The notes beneath the pieces were generated by a model, which searched no databases, had not been told where the DNA came from, and saw nothing but the letters and a program-made list of their open reading frames with translations. Below are positions 9,995 through 22,831 of a stretch of 64,000 bases of DNA, piece by piece (the first letter of the stretch is position 1; every line of letters starts with the position of its first letter). The DNA comes from Basidiobolus meristosporus CBS 931.73 (Eukaryota > Basidiobolomycota > Basidiobolomycetes > Basidiobolales > Basidiobolaceae): NCBI GenBank assembly GCA_002104905.1, contig MCFE01000127.1, forward strand, positions 1-64,000. The letters run 5' to 3'. A program made the translations under genes and the position numbers.

Positions 9995-12440
9995 ATGCCA
10001 CCAAAAAATAAGGTAATGTCATCTGGTTTTCCACTAGACCCCAAAGCTAATGGCAACAGAAGAATAGTTGGATAACAGCTTGCTTTGACATTCAGTGCAA
10101 CAAGCAGGGCTACATCCAAAAAAACCCCTGTGGACAGTGTGCCCATTGAAGGTAACAATGCGGACTCCTCAGGCTCTTGGTCAAATAGGCAATTTGGAAC
10201 CTCTGCAGAGCCATAAGCTGATTGTTATGCTCAGGCCAATGGAAATGTAGCAAACACAGTACCTTCAGTTGAAGATCAGCAAGTGGCCATGACAACATCA
10301 CCACCACCCATATTAGCAAGTATGTTGTCAGCTTATACCAAAGCATTAATGCAGCAATTTGGTGCAGTGGCTGATTGGATAGATGCAATGGCCCAGAGAA
10401 ATCAGGAAATAGTCCAGAAACAGGATGAGCGGATAATACACATAGGGCAATCAATATACCAGGTAGAGAAAGCAGTATCTTTGCAGCAAAGAAGTAACTC
10501 AAGTAGCTCAATGTCACAGGCAAGAATTGAGCCATTTCCTGGTGTAACAGCAGAGAAACACCATGCAGTCTTTGAAGCACAACAACAGTGCCCAAAGAAA
10601 AAGCCGGCAGGAAAACCTACTAAAGCATGAGAGGGAGACAACGTGGTGTTTATACCAAAGCCCAAAAATAAATGACATTGAAGATTGGTGAAGCTGTTGA
10701 GTGCAATATTGAAGTATGGGCTAATATACAAGAGGCTGGCAGAAGTCTAGCACACCATCAGCATAAGGCTGGCATACTATGGGACCATCAGGAACTCAAG
10801 GACAAGCAGAAAGCACTTGACTTGTTCCATCAGCATTATCCTGGATTTAAATGCGCAAACAAGCTTTGGGCCAGCAATGGTATGCTAAGAAAGTATCTTA
10901 GGGATAGCAGAAACAATCAAAGGCAGAAGAACAAGGGTGCCATGGCTAAATACCAGCAGTTTCCCCAAGTGCCTGTTACAAGCAGGGCTGAAAGCTCCAG
11001 ACAAGTGTCAAAGAGATGCCAGGCAGCTGGAAGAGTGGCAAACAGGGACTAGCAGGCAGATACAGAGGCACCAGTACAACATTTATCAAGGAAAAAGCAT
11101 AGTACCATGTAAGAAGCACCCAGTCAAATTAGCAGTGAAGGACCTGGCAGTGATGAAAACCATCCACTTTTGCAGGAGCCTGTCACAACTACAGTTGAGA
11201 GCTCAAAACAAGTGGAAAAGAAATATTAGGTTGCCAGAAGAGTGCCAGCAAGGGACAAGCAGCCCAAACAGATGCATCAGAGCAGAACCCATCCAGGAGA
11301 TAATGTAGTTCTTTACAAGCACTCAAACAAAGTAGCAGTGAAAGACCTGAGAGTGATAAAGGAAAGGGAAAGGGGAAAATATCTATCCAAGCCTAAGCCA
11401 GGGAGGCATGCAAAAAAACTGCAGTTCCTGCCAACTAACACCACAAGCCAGAAACAGACTGAATCCCATCATAGCCAAGAAAAATTACCAACAAGAAAAT
11501 AACTGTTTTTACAAGAGTTGGAAGTGCAGCCAGTTGAGCTACAATCCAGCAAGCTAGATGAGTTTGCTGAAAATGACAACCTGTCTACCACAGCCTCCAC
11601 AGCCTCCAAATACTCCATTGTTGAAAGAGTAGAGATCCCACTAACAGACAAGGCTACAATGTCAAGAGCTTGAAAGACTATCACAGTGCCTTCAGTGGAG
11701 TTTTGGAACATTAATAGGCACACCAAGAGGTTGCAGCACTTATTCAAGAATAGTGCTTAAGAGAATGCACTGGAATATAGCAAGGATTTATTGCAACAAA
11801 TGACTAATGAGGAGCTAGACCTTGCAGTGCCAGTTGAAGACCAGGATGTGTGGGAACCAATGAATGAACAGTGGCATGAAGCCATTGGGTTCCTCCCTGA
11901 GTTGTGGAACCTGAGCATTACAGAGGAAATTCTTATTGAGTGGTGGAACTTAATGGAGTTACTTGTTGAGTGTGGGGTTGGGCTTAATGTTTGTGTAGGG
12001 TATAGAGACTTGGATAGGTCAGTACAATTGGCAATTGAGGTACAACTGAAGTTTCAATGGAAATAAATCAATTTGTACGCCTGAAAAATGAGAGAAACAG
12101 TTGAGTCAGGTAGTAAGGAGTGTGAAAAAGAGGCAATAGCATATCAATTCAAAAAAACATAGGAGTCAATAGAGTCTCTGGGATCAGAAGGTGAGTAAAT
12201 TGGCAGGAAACCAATCAAAAGTCACTTATGCATTGTTGTGATGAGAAATTTGGACCAAGTTTTTTGTGAAATCTGGGGTGCAGCTATTTTTCAACAGTCT
12301 CTGGACAGTGTCCCAACAAGATCAGTACCTCTTAGTCACAGGACTTTAGCTTTGTGATGGTCTTTTGACAAGATCATCGCAGTCATTTTCCATAGGGCAT
12401 TGTTTGCTGTAGGGTTTGGTGGGTTAATAGACCACATTAT
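9995..12440 (+). pseudogene. ORF1 of the Tnp2-linked element, copy II (most complete in length)
   Basis: It starts ATGCCACCAAAAAATAAG, the same start as the copy at 25043. All blocks of ORF1 follow in order to a TAA at 12064-12066 (…LAIEVQLKFQWK): MLSAYTKALMQQF, QVEKAVSLQQ, the Pro/Lys-rich segment, WDHQELKDKQKALDLFHQHY, Lys/Gln/Ser-rich repeats around ADTEA/KQMHQ, and EEILIEWWNLMELLVECG. About 370 bp of shared 3' sequence follow (12067-12440, matching 19525-19850). Several stops break the frame. I estimate an original length of roughly 650-690 residues. The function is unknown; charged coiled-coil-like stretches are visible. Confidence 0.6.
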
Positions 12441-12459
12441 TATATTTATCAGCAGCATA

Positions 12460-13415
12460 TACATGGTAGTGTCTCAAACTAAATGGGAAAGAGTGCTACA
12501 TGTAGAAGTGTAAGTGGTACCACGGCTTTATTTATAATGCTTAAAGCAGTGGGTCATCATTGATTAATACACATATGTAGTTGCAATGTCCTAAATATAA
12601 GATTGTCTTGAGATCACTTGCATATTGACAAAAAAGTAATAAAATAGTGTAATGTTGTTGAGTGTTGAGATGTTTGCCCATTGGACATGACTTCTTTGAC
12701 TCAACACTGAAAGGGAAGGGAAAAAATATATGACTACTGTGAGAATTCCCTCATCCATGAGGCATATCAATGGCATAGGAAGCATCATCAGGATTGCAGC
12801 TAGTGTTTTGCCACGCAAGTCATATTTGAGCATTCATAAGTCACTACTATATCAGTATTATATTGCCAGTCACTCAATAGTTACATAACAGCACATAGTC
12901 ATACTTCTCATCTTGTGCAAACTTAATCAGGTGAGCTTGTGATGCATTTAGGTTCACCTTGGCATCTTGAATATAGGCTGCAGAGTGATGACACTGAAGA
13001 GGAAGGATCAGTGTTAAATTCTGAGCCTATCTTGTCTAACCACAGTACCCATCATGAGCCCAGCAAAATTTGATTGTGCAATCAGATAATGACCATGGAA
13101 AAAAGTGCCAAGGATACTTTCTGGAGCCAAGTGAGCCAAGTATTTCATTTACTGGTGAATCATAAAATGTTGTAGTTAGAGAAGTGGCATACTTTGACCA
13201 ATATTGAGAATTGGGGCATTGTGAGTCTACTGCCACTTCTTACCAAAATCATCACAGGATGTAACTTGCTATGTAATTGGTACAAATGAACAACTGTCAT
13301 GCAGCTGGCAACATATGACCCAGAGACCAACCCAATGCCAGCATGTTTTATCAGTTGCAATACATTTGCATTAAATAATGTCACTATTGTAAGGTGTTCA
13401 ACTTGTCAGGACCAT
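12460..13415 (+). pseudogene. Tnp2-like transposase N-terminal fragment (plus strand)
   Basis: This plus-strand stretch is the inverted equivalent of 16900-17400. It contains the leader ATGGTAGTGTCTCAAAC, the degraded Cys/His block around 12720-12800 (RHINGIGSIIR frame), and an acidic linker. It breaks at 13415 where the terminal repeat begins. It belongs to a rearranged extra copy next to ORF1 copy II. Confidence 0.5.
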
Positions 13416-13640
13416 ATGCAAAATAATTTTGTCCCACTGGTAGATCCACTGTGGATCAGCCATCAGGATTCCATAATAAGTCTATCATAGTGCCTACAGC
13501 TTGGAATTATTGGCCCTCCACAGAATACAATGACAGGATTGCAACAATATTTTGCAGATTTTACTGTCAAATAAAGTACAAAACTTGAAAGTGTTTTTGC
13601 AGTTGTTTAACAAGAACATCATGGCATTCCAACAGTCTTA
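13416..13640 (+). repeat. Terminal repeat of the Tnp2/ORF1 family (third copy)
   Basis: The segment matches 6925-7200 in the same orientation (TTTGTCCCAC, GATCAGCCATCAGGAT, CTTGGAAT, AAATAAAG). It is followed by the 3' end of a minus-strand transposase copy. Confidence 0.45.
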
Positions 13641-13730
13641 ATGCACTCTACACTTATTTGGGCAATAAACTTGATGGTGTTTTATTGGCCTCATTACTCA
13701 CCCATGCTGGCATTATACTGGCAGTATGGT

Positions 13731-14275
13731 GGCCTACTGATAGGTCTGTACAATGCTACTGTGCTACTACAAAATGGTATTAACTTTTTCTACCTCTGCT
13801 TGTGCCATTCATATATTCCACTGTAGAGTCACTCCTCATTATTTGCTTACCCACTACTACATGGGTCTTACACATATAGCTTGAATCAAAAAAACTATAG
13901 CCTCTGGCTTACTAACCTCCAGAAATGTGCGCACCTGCTGCAATTATCATACTTCTATTACCTTAACTTTACAGCTTTTTAGTGTGACACTTAGCTGTAT
14001 AGTGGCCTACAGCAAGTTCTGTATATTGCTACCATACCAATTTACCAAATGGTATTTGCTTTTTCTACCTCCTGTTGCACAATTCATATATTCTACTTTA
14101 GAATCACCACCCTTTATTGGCTTACCCACCACTATCTTGGGTATTCCATATATAGTTTGGATCAAAAAAACTATGGCCTCCTGCTTACTAACCTCTGCAA
14201 ACATGCTCACACCTGCTGCAATTGACACACTTCTACCACCTCCACTTTATGGCTGCTTAGTGTGATGCTTTTAAC
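13731..14275 (-). repeat. Tandem duplication (~273 bp x 2) inside the transposase C-terminal region
   Basis: Two similar units start at 13731 and about 14003, each beginning near GTGGCCTAC. Both then run through a poly-pyrimidine stretch, ATTCATATATTC, GCTTACCCAC and ATCAAAAAAACTAT in the same order. They are clearly diverged (roughly four in five bases shared by eye). Copy I (3720-3950) has a single unit, so this is a local duplication in copy III. Confidence 0.6.
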
Positions 14276-14281
14276 GTTATT

Positions 14282-15014
14282 AGACTTGCTCTGTTGGGTA
14301 GTGCCACATTGAGCCATGAGCGCCAAATGATGCCATAGTGTGCCAGGGAGGCCAAGTGTGCCTATACTTTGCCACAGAGTCTGAAACATAGCTCTGCATC
14401 TTCATGCAAAGCAGCTCCTGTGTTTCACCCATTGTATTAGAGAAAATCCATTTTTTAACCTTTTTTTTGGATCAATGTTGTGCAAGATGTGTAAGAGCAT
14501 AGAACAACTGAAGATATGCATCTGGTACTCCATACCCATGGCACTCTGAATCTGGCTGCTGTAGCTTGTATTGTGTCACAAAAATGCATGGCACTATCTT
14601 GATCCACTGGTACTATCTGGCAATATAAGTGCTTTATATAGATCTAACTTTAGGGCTGATATTTAAATATAGGGCCTGATAGTACCAGGGGACCAAGATA
14701 GTGCCATGCATTTTTGTGACATGATACAAGCTACAGGAGCTAGATCCAGAGTGCCAAGGGTATTGAGTACCAGATGCATGTCTTCAGTCCTTCTGTGCTC
14801 TTACACATCCTGCACAACATTGATCAAAAAAAGAAGATCAAAAAATGGATTTTCTCCGGCATGGTGGATGAAACCAAGGGGCTGCTTTGCATGCAGATGA
14901 ATGACTATATTTCACACTCTGTGGCCTAGTATAGGCTTACTTGGCCTTCCTGGCACACTATGGTATCATTTGGCACTCATGGCTCAATGTGGCACTATCC
15001 TACAGAACAAGTCC
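14282..15014. mobile_element. 733-bp palindromic foldback element (MITE-like), copy B
   Basis: It has the same structure and near-identical sequence as 5753-6487: TIR AGACTTG at the left, CAAGTCC at the right, long inverted arms, short loop. The loop sequence (TAAGTGCTTTATATAGATCT) is the reverse complement of that in copy A, so the two sit in opposite orientations. It is inserted in transposase copy III; joining the flanks restores the transposase sequence. The flanking triplets are ATT and ACT, an imperfect match to a 3-bp duplication. Confidence 0.8.
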
Positions 15015-17170
15015 ACTATATATCTTGTATGGCTGGAAACATGTACATCCTGCAAATATATGCTAGGTTACCAACACTTCTGCCATAAGTATTGCCTGAA
15101 TATCTGCAAAGAACTTTTTGCTATTTAGCCAATGTATTCCTTCTCCCTGCTGGATTTTAGACTTCCTTTTAGGTGCATTCTGGCTCCCAAAGGGTAAAGC
15201 AAGGTCCAATATTCTCAACACACCAAGCAAGATGTAGTAGCAAATGAATACAGTAGCAGCAGAGATCTATTCAATCAGCATTATGTTTGTAGTATAACTG
15301 CTCAAATCCCATAACAAACACTGTGCACAACTGATGTTGATATGTTAAGTTGGCATTGGTGATCCACTTCTGAATTATTATTTCTACAATGTCCAAATAT
15401 GACTCCCTTTGCTTCCAATGTACTCTTGGTGGATATGGCTTCAGAAGTTCCCTTGAATAAATACATATCTAGCTCATCCAATACTTGCACTTGTATTGCC
15501 ATATATGCATATGAATGTTACTTGGGGCCAATGAGAAGTACTCAGGGTAGCAGATATTCTGTAATATCTTGCTCATTCTTTCAAATCACTTCAGTATCTC
15601 AAAGGGCTCATTTAACTTGATATGCCCCATGTTCAACTTGGTCTTAAGAATAGGGATATTATTGAAAAGCAAATGCATTGCTCCCAATGGAAAGCTTTTG
15701 CACCAGCAGATAGCCTCTTTCTTAAATATCTCCAGTTTGCAATTAAATCAATATTCTGGATGATGGCTTACAGCTTCCAACTTTGCTGCAATTGCATGCT
15801 GACTACTGTACATTCTCTCTGTGGAAAGATGATGCTCTTAGTATTGGTGTTTGGGTAATAATAATGTGTGTGAATTATGGGTAAGTCCCCTGGGTCTCAT
15901 ATATCTGAGAACAATACCACTCATTGTGCCCAGAGAAGCTGGCTATCTTGCAGATGGCTGGGGTATCTCCAATGCATAAAATAATATGCGCTTTTACATG
16001 ATGGCCATTTACTGTTTTCTTGCTGGAAAGCATACAAAATTCATCCAGCAATGGATGCAGGTAGCTATCCAGGTTTGACAGTGATTTAGGCCCAGATGCC
16101 AGTGAGATAACCATCCAATTATTGCTCTGATACTGTAAGATGGGAGACAGATTCAGATTGATAAGAATCAGTAGCCAGCAGGACTTGCTGGTAGAGTACC
16201 AGTTTGATGAGAATCCATCTAGTGCCAAGGCAAAGGCATGGCCATACCTACCTTCAAAGTAGGCCTTGCTTCTTAGCTGTTTGTAATGCTTGCCATCAAA
16301 TACATCTGATATGTTTGTGCTTGATTGATACGAAGCGTGGTACTTTATAGCTTCACAACACTTGCCAGACTGCATGAGCTTCTTTATACTGGGTAATATT
16401 GGAATATATCTGGAGTGTGAGCAATGTTTCCCCCAATAGTGGTGAATTCCTGGCAAGTTAATCACCTTGCACTGGAGGAATTCTCTAACATGAATGCCAT
16501 GCAACTTGTAACACATGCTGGTATCAGGACAGTCTCTGGGTCATATTTTACCTACTGCACAACAGTTTTTTATTAATTCCATGAGCATGATAAGTTGTAT
16601 CCCTGGATGATTTTGCCAAGAAGTAGCAGTAAATCCTCAAAGCCCCCATTATTGATACTAGTGGGAGTGCCCCACTTTGCTAGCTACAACATCACATCAT
16701 TCACCAGCAGATGGATTTCTGTGCTCACTTGATTCCATATAGTATCCTTAGCTTTTTTCTATGAGTATTTTCTCATTGCACAAGGGGATTTTGCCAGGCT
16801 CATGCAGGGTACTGATGTTAGGGAAGATAGGCTCACAATCCGTCAGTGAGCCTGCTTCTTCAGAGCTATCACTCTGCATGCCATATTCAGAAGGCTGGCA
16901 TTAGCCTAAAGATGTCACAAACTCTCCTGACTCAGTTTGTGCAAGGTGCTAAGTATGGCCAGATGCCTTTATAGAAGTATCAACTGGCTGACAAGATTTT
17001 TTTGGTACAGTAGTGGCTGGTGAATGGTCAAATATGACTTGTATGGCAAAACACTGGCTGTGATCCTTGTAATACTTCCTATGCTGCCTGCATGCTTCAT
17101 TGCTGAGAGGCTTGCTACAATAACAACATGGTCTTTTTTCTCTTCTCTTATGGTGTTGAATCAAAGTAGT

Positions 17171-17389
17171 CTTGTCCTTGTTGCAAATAGTTTGGGCTTC
17201 ATCAGTGTAATGCTATTATATCACTTTTTTATCATTACTCATATGAATTCAAGACAGCATTGTTTTTAAGACATTGCACCTACATGAATGTAAGAATCTA
17301 TGATGACCTGCCATAGTAAGCATTATAAATAAGGTTGTGGCACAACATACACTTGTATATGCAACACCAATTCCCCTTTTGTCTGACTC
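17171..17389. promoter_or_regulatory. Putative divergent promoter spacer between transposase and ORF1 (copy III)
   Basis: The spacer separates the transposase N-terminus (leftward) from the ORF1 start (rightward). The same spacer, with the shared words GATGACCTGCCAT, AGCATTATAAATAA and GTGGCAC, is found at about 9770-9994 and 24800-25042. Conservation of the arrangement in three copies suggests a bidirectional promoter. This is inference from position and conservation. Confidence 0.4.
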
Positions 17390-19850
17390 ACTTCCATATA
17401 TATACCACCAAAAGAAAGAGCAAAGTTATCTGGTTCCCAACTAAGCCCCACTGCTGACAGCAGCAGAAGAATAGTGAAAAACAGCTTGCTCTGACATTCA
17501 GTGCAAGTAGCAGGGCTACAACCAAAAAATGCCCTGTAGAGAGTGTGCCACTGAAGGTAATAATGTAGACTCCTCAGGATTGCAGTCAAGTAGGCAATTG
17601 GGAATCTCAGCAGAGCAGCAAGCTGGCCATATTGCTGGGGCAGATAAGAATGTAGCAAAAGCAGTACCTTTACTGAAGACTGGCAAGTGGCCATCATAAC
17701 ATCACCACCACCTGTATTAGTAGGTATGCTAGCAGCTCATACCAAAGCTTTAATGAAGCAGTTACGTGCAGTAGCTGACAAGATAAAAGTAATGGCCCAG
17801 AGAAATTGAGAAATAGTCAAGAGCAAGATGGGTGGGTAAAAGGTGTAGAGCAATCAATATCCCAGGTACAGAAAGCAGTAGACCTGTTCTATCATTCCAG
17901 CTGATTATAGTGCCAATAGTGCCATAGCATGCCAGATGGTGCATGATTATGCCACAGAGTGCCAGATGGTACCATACAGTGCCAATTTGGGATCAAAATT
18001 GACATGCATATGACCCTAGAATATCAAATTAACAACAAAATATACGGCACTTTCTGGCACTATGATCAATGGCACAATGGAACAAGTCTAGTATCTTTGC
18101 TGCAAAGAAGGAACTCAAGTAGCTCAATATCACAGCCAGTACTTGAGCCTTTTCCAAATTTAACAGCAGGGGAACACCATAGAGTCTTTGAAGCACAACA
18201 ACAGTGCCCAATGGTAAAGCCTACAGAAAAACCTATCACAGCATGGGAGGGAGAAAATGTAGTGTTTATGCCAAAGCCTAATAGTCAAAAGATATTGAAG
18301 ATCTGTGTAGCCACTGAGTAAATGATGAAGAGTGAGCCAATATTCAAGAAGCCATTAGAAGTCTAGCATGCCAACACCTCAAGGCTGGCATACCAAGAGA
18401 CTATCAGGAATTCAAAGCCAAGCAGAATGCACTTGACTTGTTCCATGAGCATTATACTGGATTCAAATGAGCAAACAGTCTTTGGGACAGTATTGGTATG
18501 CTAAGTGAGTTTCTCAAGAATTGCAGAAACTATCTAAGGCAGAAGAACAAGGGTCCAATAGCAAAAAACCAGCGGTTTCCTCAAGATCTTTTCACAAGCA
18601 GGGCCAAAGCTCCAAACATGCAATTGAGAGGCATCAGGTAGCTGGAAGAGTGCTGATAAGGGAAAAGCAGGCAGACACAGATGCAGCAGCACAACACTTA
18701 CCAAGGAAAAAGTGTACAGAAGGCAGGCCAAAACAGATGCATCAGAGCAGCAGTTATCAAGGGGAAAATGTGGTTCAATACAAGGAGTACTCAGATAAAG
18801 TAGAAGTGAAAGACCTGGCAGTGATAAAGGAGAAAGTATAGGGGAAATAGCTTACCCAAGCCAGAGACAGGGAAGCATAAGAAAAAAGCCACAGTTCTTT
18901 TCAACTGATGCTGTAAGCCTAGAGCAGACTGATTCCATCATAGCCAGGAAGAATTACCAAAAAGAAAACAGAGATTTCACAAGAGTTGGAAGTGCAGCCA
19001 GTTGAGCTACACTCCAGTGAGGTAGAGGGGTTTGTAGAGAAAGGTAATTAGTTTACCGCAGCCCCCATATCCTCTATTGTTGACCAAGTGGAGAGCCCAC
19101 TGACCAATAGTGTAGCAACATCAAGAACTCAAAATGTTATCACAATGCCTTGGTTTGAATTTTGGAACATCAATAGGCACACCAATAGGTTGCAGCACTT
19201 CATCAGAGCAGTGCTCCAGAAAATACACTGGAATATTGCAAGGACTTATTGCAAAGACTGGCAGATGAGGAGCTATACCTTGCAGTGCCTGCTGAAGACC
19301 AGGATTTGTGAAACCCAGTGAATGAACAATGGCATAAAGCTGTAGGGTTTCTACCAAGGTTGTCCAAATGGACAGTCACAGCAGAAATACTTATTGAGTG
19401 GTGGTTCTTGTTGGAGTTGCTTGTTGAGTATGGGCTTAAGCATAATATTAATGTAAAGTATAGGGACTTGTATTGGTCAATACAATTAGCAACTGAGGAA
19501 CAACTGAAATTTCAATGCAAATAAATCAATTTGTATGCATGAAAAATAAGAGAAATGGTAGAGTTAGGTAGTAAGGTGTGTGAGCAAGAGGCAATAGCCA
19601 ATCAATGCTCACAAACTCTATAGGTGATAAAGTGTCAGGGATCAGAAAGTGAGAAAATTGGCAGAGAACCAATCAAACACTACTTTTTTATTGTTTTGAT
19701 TGAAAATTTGGCCAAGTTTATTTGATATATGGGGTGCAATTACATGTTGACAGTCTTTGCACAGTGTCCTGATGGAATCAATAACTCTTTGTTGTGGGAC
19801 TTAGAATCCATGATGGCCTTATGTTGGGACCATCAGTATAAATTCTCATA
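17390..19850 (+). pseudogene. ORF1 of the Tnp2-linked element, copy III
   Basis: It is colinear with ORF1 copies II and IV, from a degraded start (ATACCACC instead of ATGCCACC at 17396) to the C-terminal block EILIEWWFLLELLVEYG and a TAA at 19522-19524, then ~330 bp of shared 3' sequence. It is interrupted by the 210-bp foldback relative at 17880-18089 and has several stops. Confidence 0.55.
17880..18089. mobile_element. 210-bp relative of the foldback elements, copy C
   Basis: Its ends are AGACCTGTTC and GAACAAGTCT. It is flanked by AGT on both sides (17877-17879 and 18090-18092). Removing it and one AGT restores the ORF1 sequence GAAAGCAGTATCTTTG found in the other copies. The body has the same AGTGCCA-type words as the 735-bp elements, but is much shorter and less symmetric. 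Confidence 0.8.
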
Positions 19851-20895
19851 GGGACATGATTGGTTGCTACCACTTTTGCCATAAGTACCTCCTGATTATC
19901 CACAAAGAACTTCTTAGTATTTAGTCAGTATATTCCTTCTCCATGCTGGATTCTAGTCCCCATTACAGGTGCGCTCTGGTTGTTGTCCTATGAATTCAAT
20001 ACTGAATAGTGAAGAAACTGGCTTGTGACCAAAAGAAATGTAGCATACCTTGGTAAAGCAGTGCTACTGAAAATTAGTTGCCTATTGCTCCAACCCAACT
20101 TTGCATTTCTTAACCAATTAACCAAGTATTGGGGTTGCTTAGATTCTTGATGCCAAAGACATAGGTGTCTCCATGTTCACATTTGTCCACAGTATTTCCA
20201 ACTCTTGCTGGCTATCCTCCTTGTACCAACTCATCACATCCATTACAGACTTGAAGGTAATATTTTTGATGAGTTTGCAATATGGCAGTACCTGCAAGTT
20301 AACTCAGCTTCCTATCTCACCACACATTTGCTCCATAGGGAACTCCCAAAAGGTGAAGCAAGGCCAATATTTTCCACCCACTAAGCAAGATTGAGCAGAT
20401 AATGAATATAGTTGCAGCAGAGATCCACATATTTTGCTCTATGCATGTAATATAGCCACTTAAATACTGTCACAAACCCCTTGCAAAAAAGCTGTAGATG
20501 TGTCAGGTTGGCATTGGTGATCTACTACTGGATAAATACTCCTACAATGTCAGCATATGACTTTCAATACTTTCTATGTACTCTTCGTAGATTTGGCTTT
20601 GGAAGGCCACTTGTTTAAGTACATATCTGGTTCATCCAGTTGTTTCATTTGTATTGTCATGTATGCTTATGAATAATTATTAGAGCCCATGAGAAGTACT
20701 TTGGGTATTGAATACACTGCAATATACTGCCAATTCTTTCAGATTTCTCCAGTATATCTAAGGGTTCATTTAGCTTGGTATGCCCCATGTACAACTTGGT
20801 CATCAGTATTGGGATATTGTTTAAATGTAAATGAGTTGCTGCTGGTGGAAAGCATTTACTCCAGCAGAAACCCTCTGAACTCATCAGTATAAGAG
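19851..20895 (-). pseudogene. Tnp2-like transposase C-terminal fragment (minus strand)
   Basis: The minus strand contains the transposase C-terminal third, colinear with copy I at 2600-3620 (blocks KCFPPAATHLHLNNIPILMTK-like, then LNEPLDILEKSERI). It stops near 20895, where a plus-strand fragment of the same gene begins. The head-to-head arrangement indicates an internal inversion or two separate insertions. Confidence 0.5.
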
Positions 20896-20929
20896 AAAAA
20901 TATTACTCACACTGCATATATACTGCAGT

Positions 20930-21594
20930 AATGCCCTGTCTAAAGAAGCTTATGTAGTCCAACAAGTATGGTGAAGCTATAAAGTGCGGTGCTCAGTATC
21001 AATCAAGTGCAAATATATCCAGTATATCTGATGATTGACATTACAAACTGCTAAGAAGCAAGGGCTACCTGGAGGGTATGTGTGACTGTGCCTTTGCCTT
21101 GGCCCTTGGTGAAATCTCACTGAATAAGTACTCTGCCAGCCAATCCTGCTGGCCACTGATTCTCATCAATCTGAATCTGCTGTCAATCTTACAATATTAG
21201 AGCAGAAATCTGATGGTATCCTCACTGAGATCTGGGCCTATTTCACTATCCAACTAGGATAGTTGCCTGCATCTATTGCTATATAATCTTGTATGCTATT
21301 TGGCTGGATACTACAAGGTGACTATCATAAAAAAGTGCATTTTATCAACTGTATTGGAGATACCTCAGCCATCAGCAAGATAGCTGACTTTTCTGGGCAC
21401 AATGGAAGCTGTTGCCAAATGTGTGAAATTCAGAGGATATACTTCATAATTCACATATGTGATAGTCCAAGCACCAAAATTCATAATGTCATCTTTCCAC
21501 AGAGAGAACATGCAGAAGTCAGCATTCAATTGCAGCAAAGCTGTCCAGCTATAAGCTATTTGCCAGAATAAGGAATTAATCAAAGACCAGCCGT
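20930..21594 (+). pseudogene. Tnp2-like transposase core fragment (plus strand)
   Basis: It contains the DGF/SCWPLILINLNL region, a degraded GP motif, and the CIGDTSAISKIADFSGHNG and Cys motifs near 21340-21430, in broken frames. It ends at 21594 against a scrap of the family's terminal repeat (21595-21660). Confidence 0.5.
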
Positions 21595-21660
21595 TGAGAA
21601 ATAACTTGGTCCTACTGATGGATCCAATCCAAATCAGCCATCAGAATCCTGCACTGAGTT

Positions 21661-22825
21661 AAAGACTATTCCCAGATCCAGGAACTAGACTTTAAGGAAA
21701 TAATTGCTCTGGATGCTATGTTTAACTCCATTGGGACAGTTCCAGCCCTGGCTGCTGTACACAGTCTAGATTTACACCAAATGGACATCAAAAACCGCTT
21801 TTCTGAATAAGGACTTGGAACAAACTATATATATGGAGCAACTAGAAGGTTTTACCAATCCAAAAGGCCCCCATAAAGTGTGCAGACTTAAGAAACTGTT
21901 GTATGTGGCTAAGCAGGCACCTAGAGCATGGTATAACAGGATTGACACATATCTAGTGGAGATTGAGTTCATTTGTAGCACTGCAGATCACTGTATATAT
22001 GTGGAACAGCTCAAAAAGAGTGTGACTATCCTAGTTGTTTATGTGGCTGACTTAATAATAGCTACTAGTGACCAGGAGGCACTTTAACAGACAGAATCAG
22101 ATCTCTTCAACAAGTTTTAGGTGAAAATGACTCAAATATGAATCAAAACCTTCCCTATCAATCAATGGTTGATAGCCTGATGTACTTGATGGTGTCTACA
22201 TGTCCAGATTCTGCAGTGGTGGTTGGAATAGCCAGTCAATTAATGCAGTATTATGGATCAGATCAAATTACAGCAGCTAAGTGGACTTTCAGCTATCTAC
22301 AAGGCACCATATATATGGTACTGGAATACTCTGGAGCCGCTAACAGGCAATGATCTGATGGCTATAGTGATTCAGATTGGGTAGGGATCTGATTAACAGA
22401 CGCTCTACAACTGGGTATATATTTCTTTATGCTGGTGCAGCTATTACTTGGAGTTGCAAGAAACAATCAGCTTTGGCCCTATCTACAGCCTAAGTTGAAT
22501 ATATGGCTGCTTGCCAAGCAACTCAGGAGGCTAAATGGCTACAGAAGTTACTCAACAACTTAGGCTTTAATTCAGATGAACCAATATATATTTGCAAAGA
22601 TAATCAAAGATGTATTTCATTAGCTGGGAATTCCACTATTCATGCCAGAACAGGCACATAGATAATCAGCACCACTTTGAGAGGGAAAATGTAGAAAAGA
22701 ACTTAGTAGAGTTAGTTTACTGTCCAGCTGACAAATTGTTGGCAGCTATATTGATAAAACCCCTAGCTAGACCATAACTTGAGAATCTAAGAGAGATATT
22801 CAAATCTTGAATCTATCTAGATCAG
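21661..22825 (+). pseudogene. Ty1/copia reverse transcriptase and RNase H remnant
   Basis: The frames reconstruct the copia order. The reverse transcriptase part shows the HQMDIK-AFLN block, IYMEQLEGF, VCRLKKLLYVAKQAPRAWY and then VVYVADLI where active copies have YVDDL, so a catalytic Asp is lost. The RNase H part follows (YSDSDWVG, TTGYIFLYAGAAITWSCKKQ, ALSTA-VEYMAACQA, KDNQRCISLA). Stops and frameshifts break it throughout. It ends at a polypurine tract (AGGGGGAG) just before the LTR. Confidence 0.8.
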
Positions 22826-22831
22826 GGGGAG

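Larger units (their letters stand above)
13641..17170 (-). pseudogene. Tnp2-like transposase, copy III (best preserved, interrupted by a foldback element)
   Basis: Read on the minus strand from about 17170. It has an N-terminal Cys/His motif (CCYCSKPLSNEACRQHRKYY at 17075-17135) and an acidic linker. From 16516 to 15875 it has a 213-residue open stretch with the Tnp2 core: ALALDGFSSN, SCWLLILINLNLSP, SNNWMVISLASGPKS, LDSYLHPLLDEF, VKAHIILCIGDTPA. The C-terminal part continues to about 15060, is interrupted by the 733-bp palindrome (14282-15014), and resumes to about 13641. The last ~270 bp are tandemly duplicated. It diverges from ORF1 copy III over a spacer of about 220 bp. In the Tnp2 family the conserved Asp residues near DG(F) and CxDxPA form part of the catalytic core; this is known from the family and not tested here. 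Confidence 0.7.

Noticed and set aside
13731..14275. CRISPR-like array
   Set aside because: Only two long diverged units without spacers, in a eukaryotic genome; it is a tandem duplication inside a transposase remnant.
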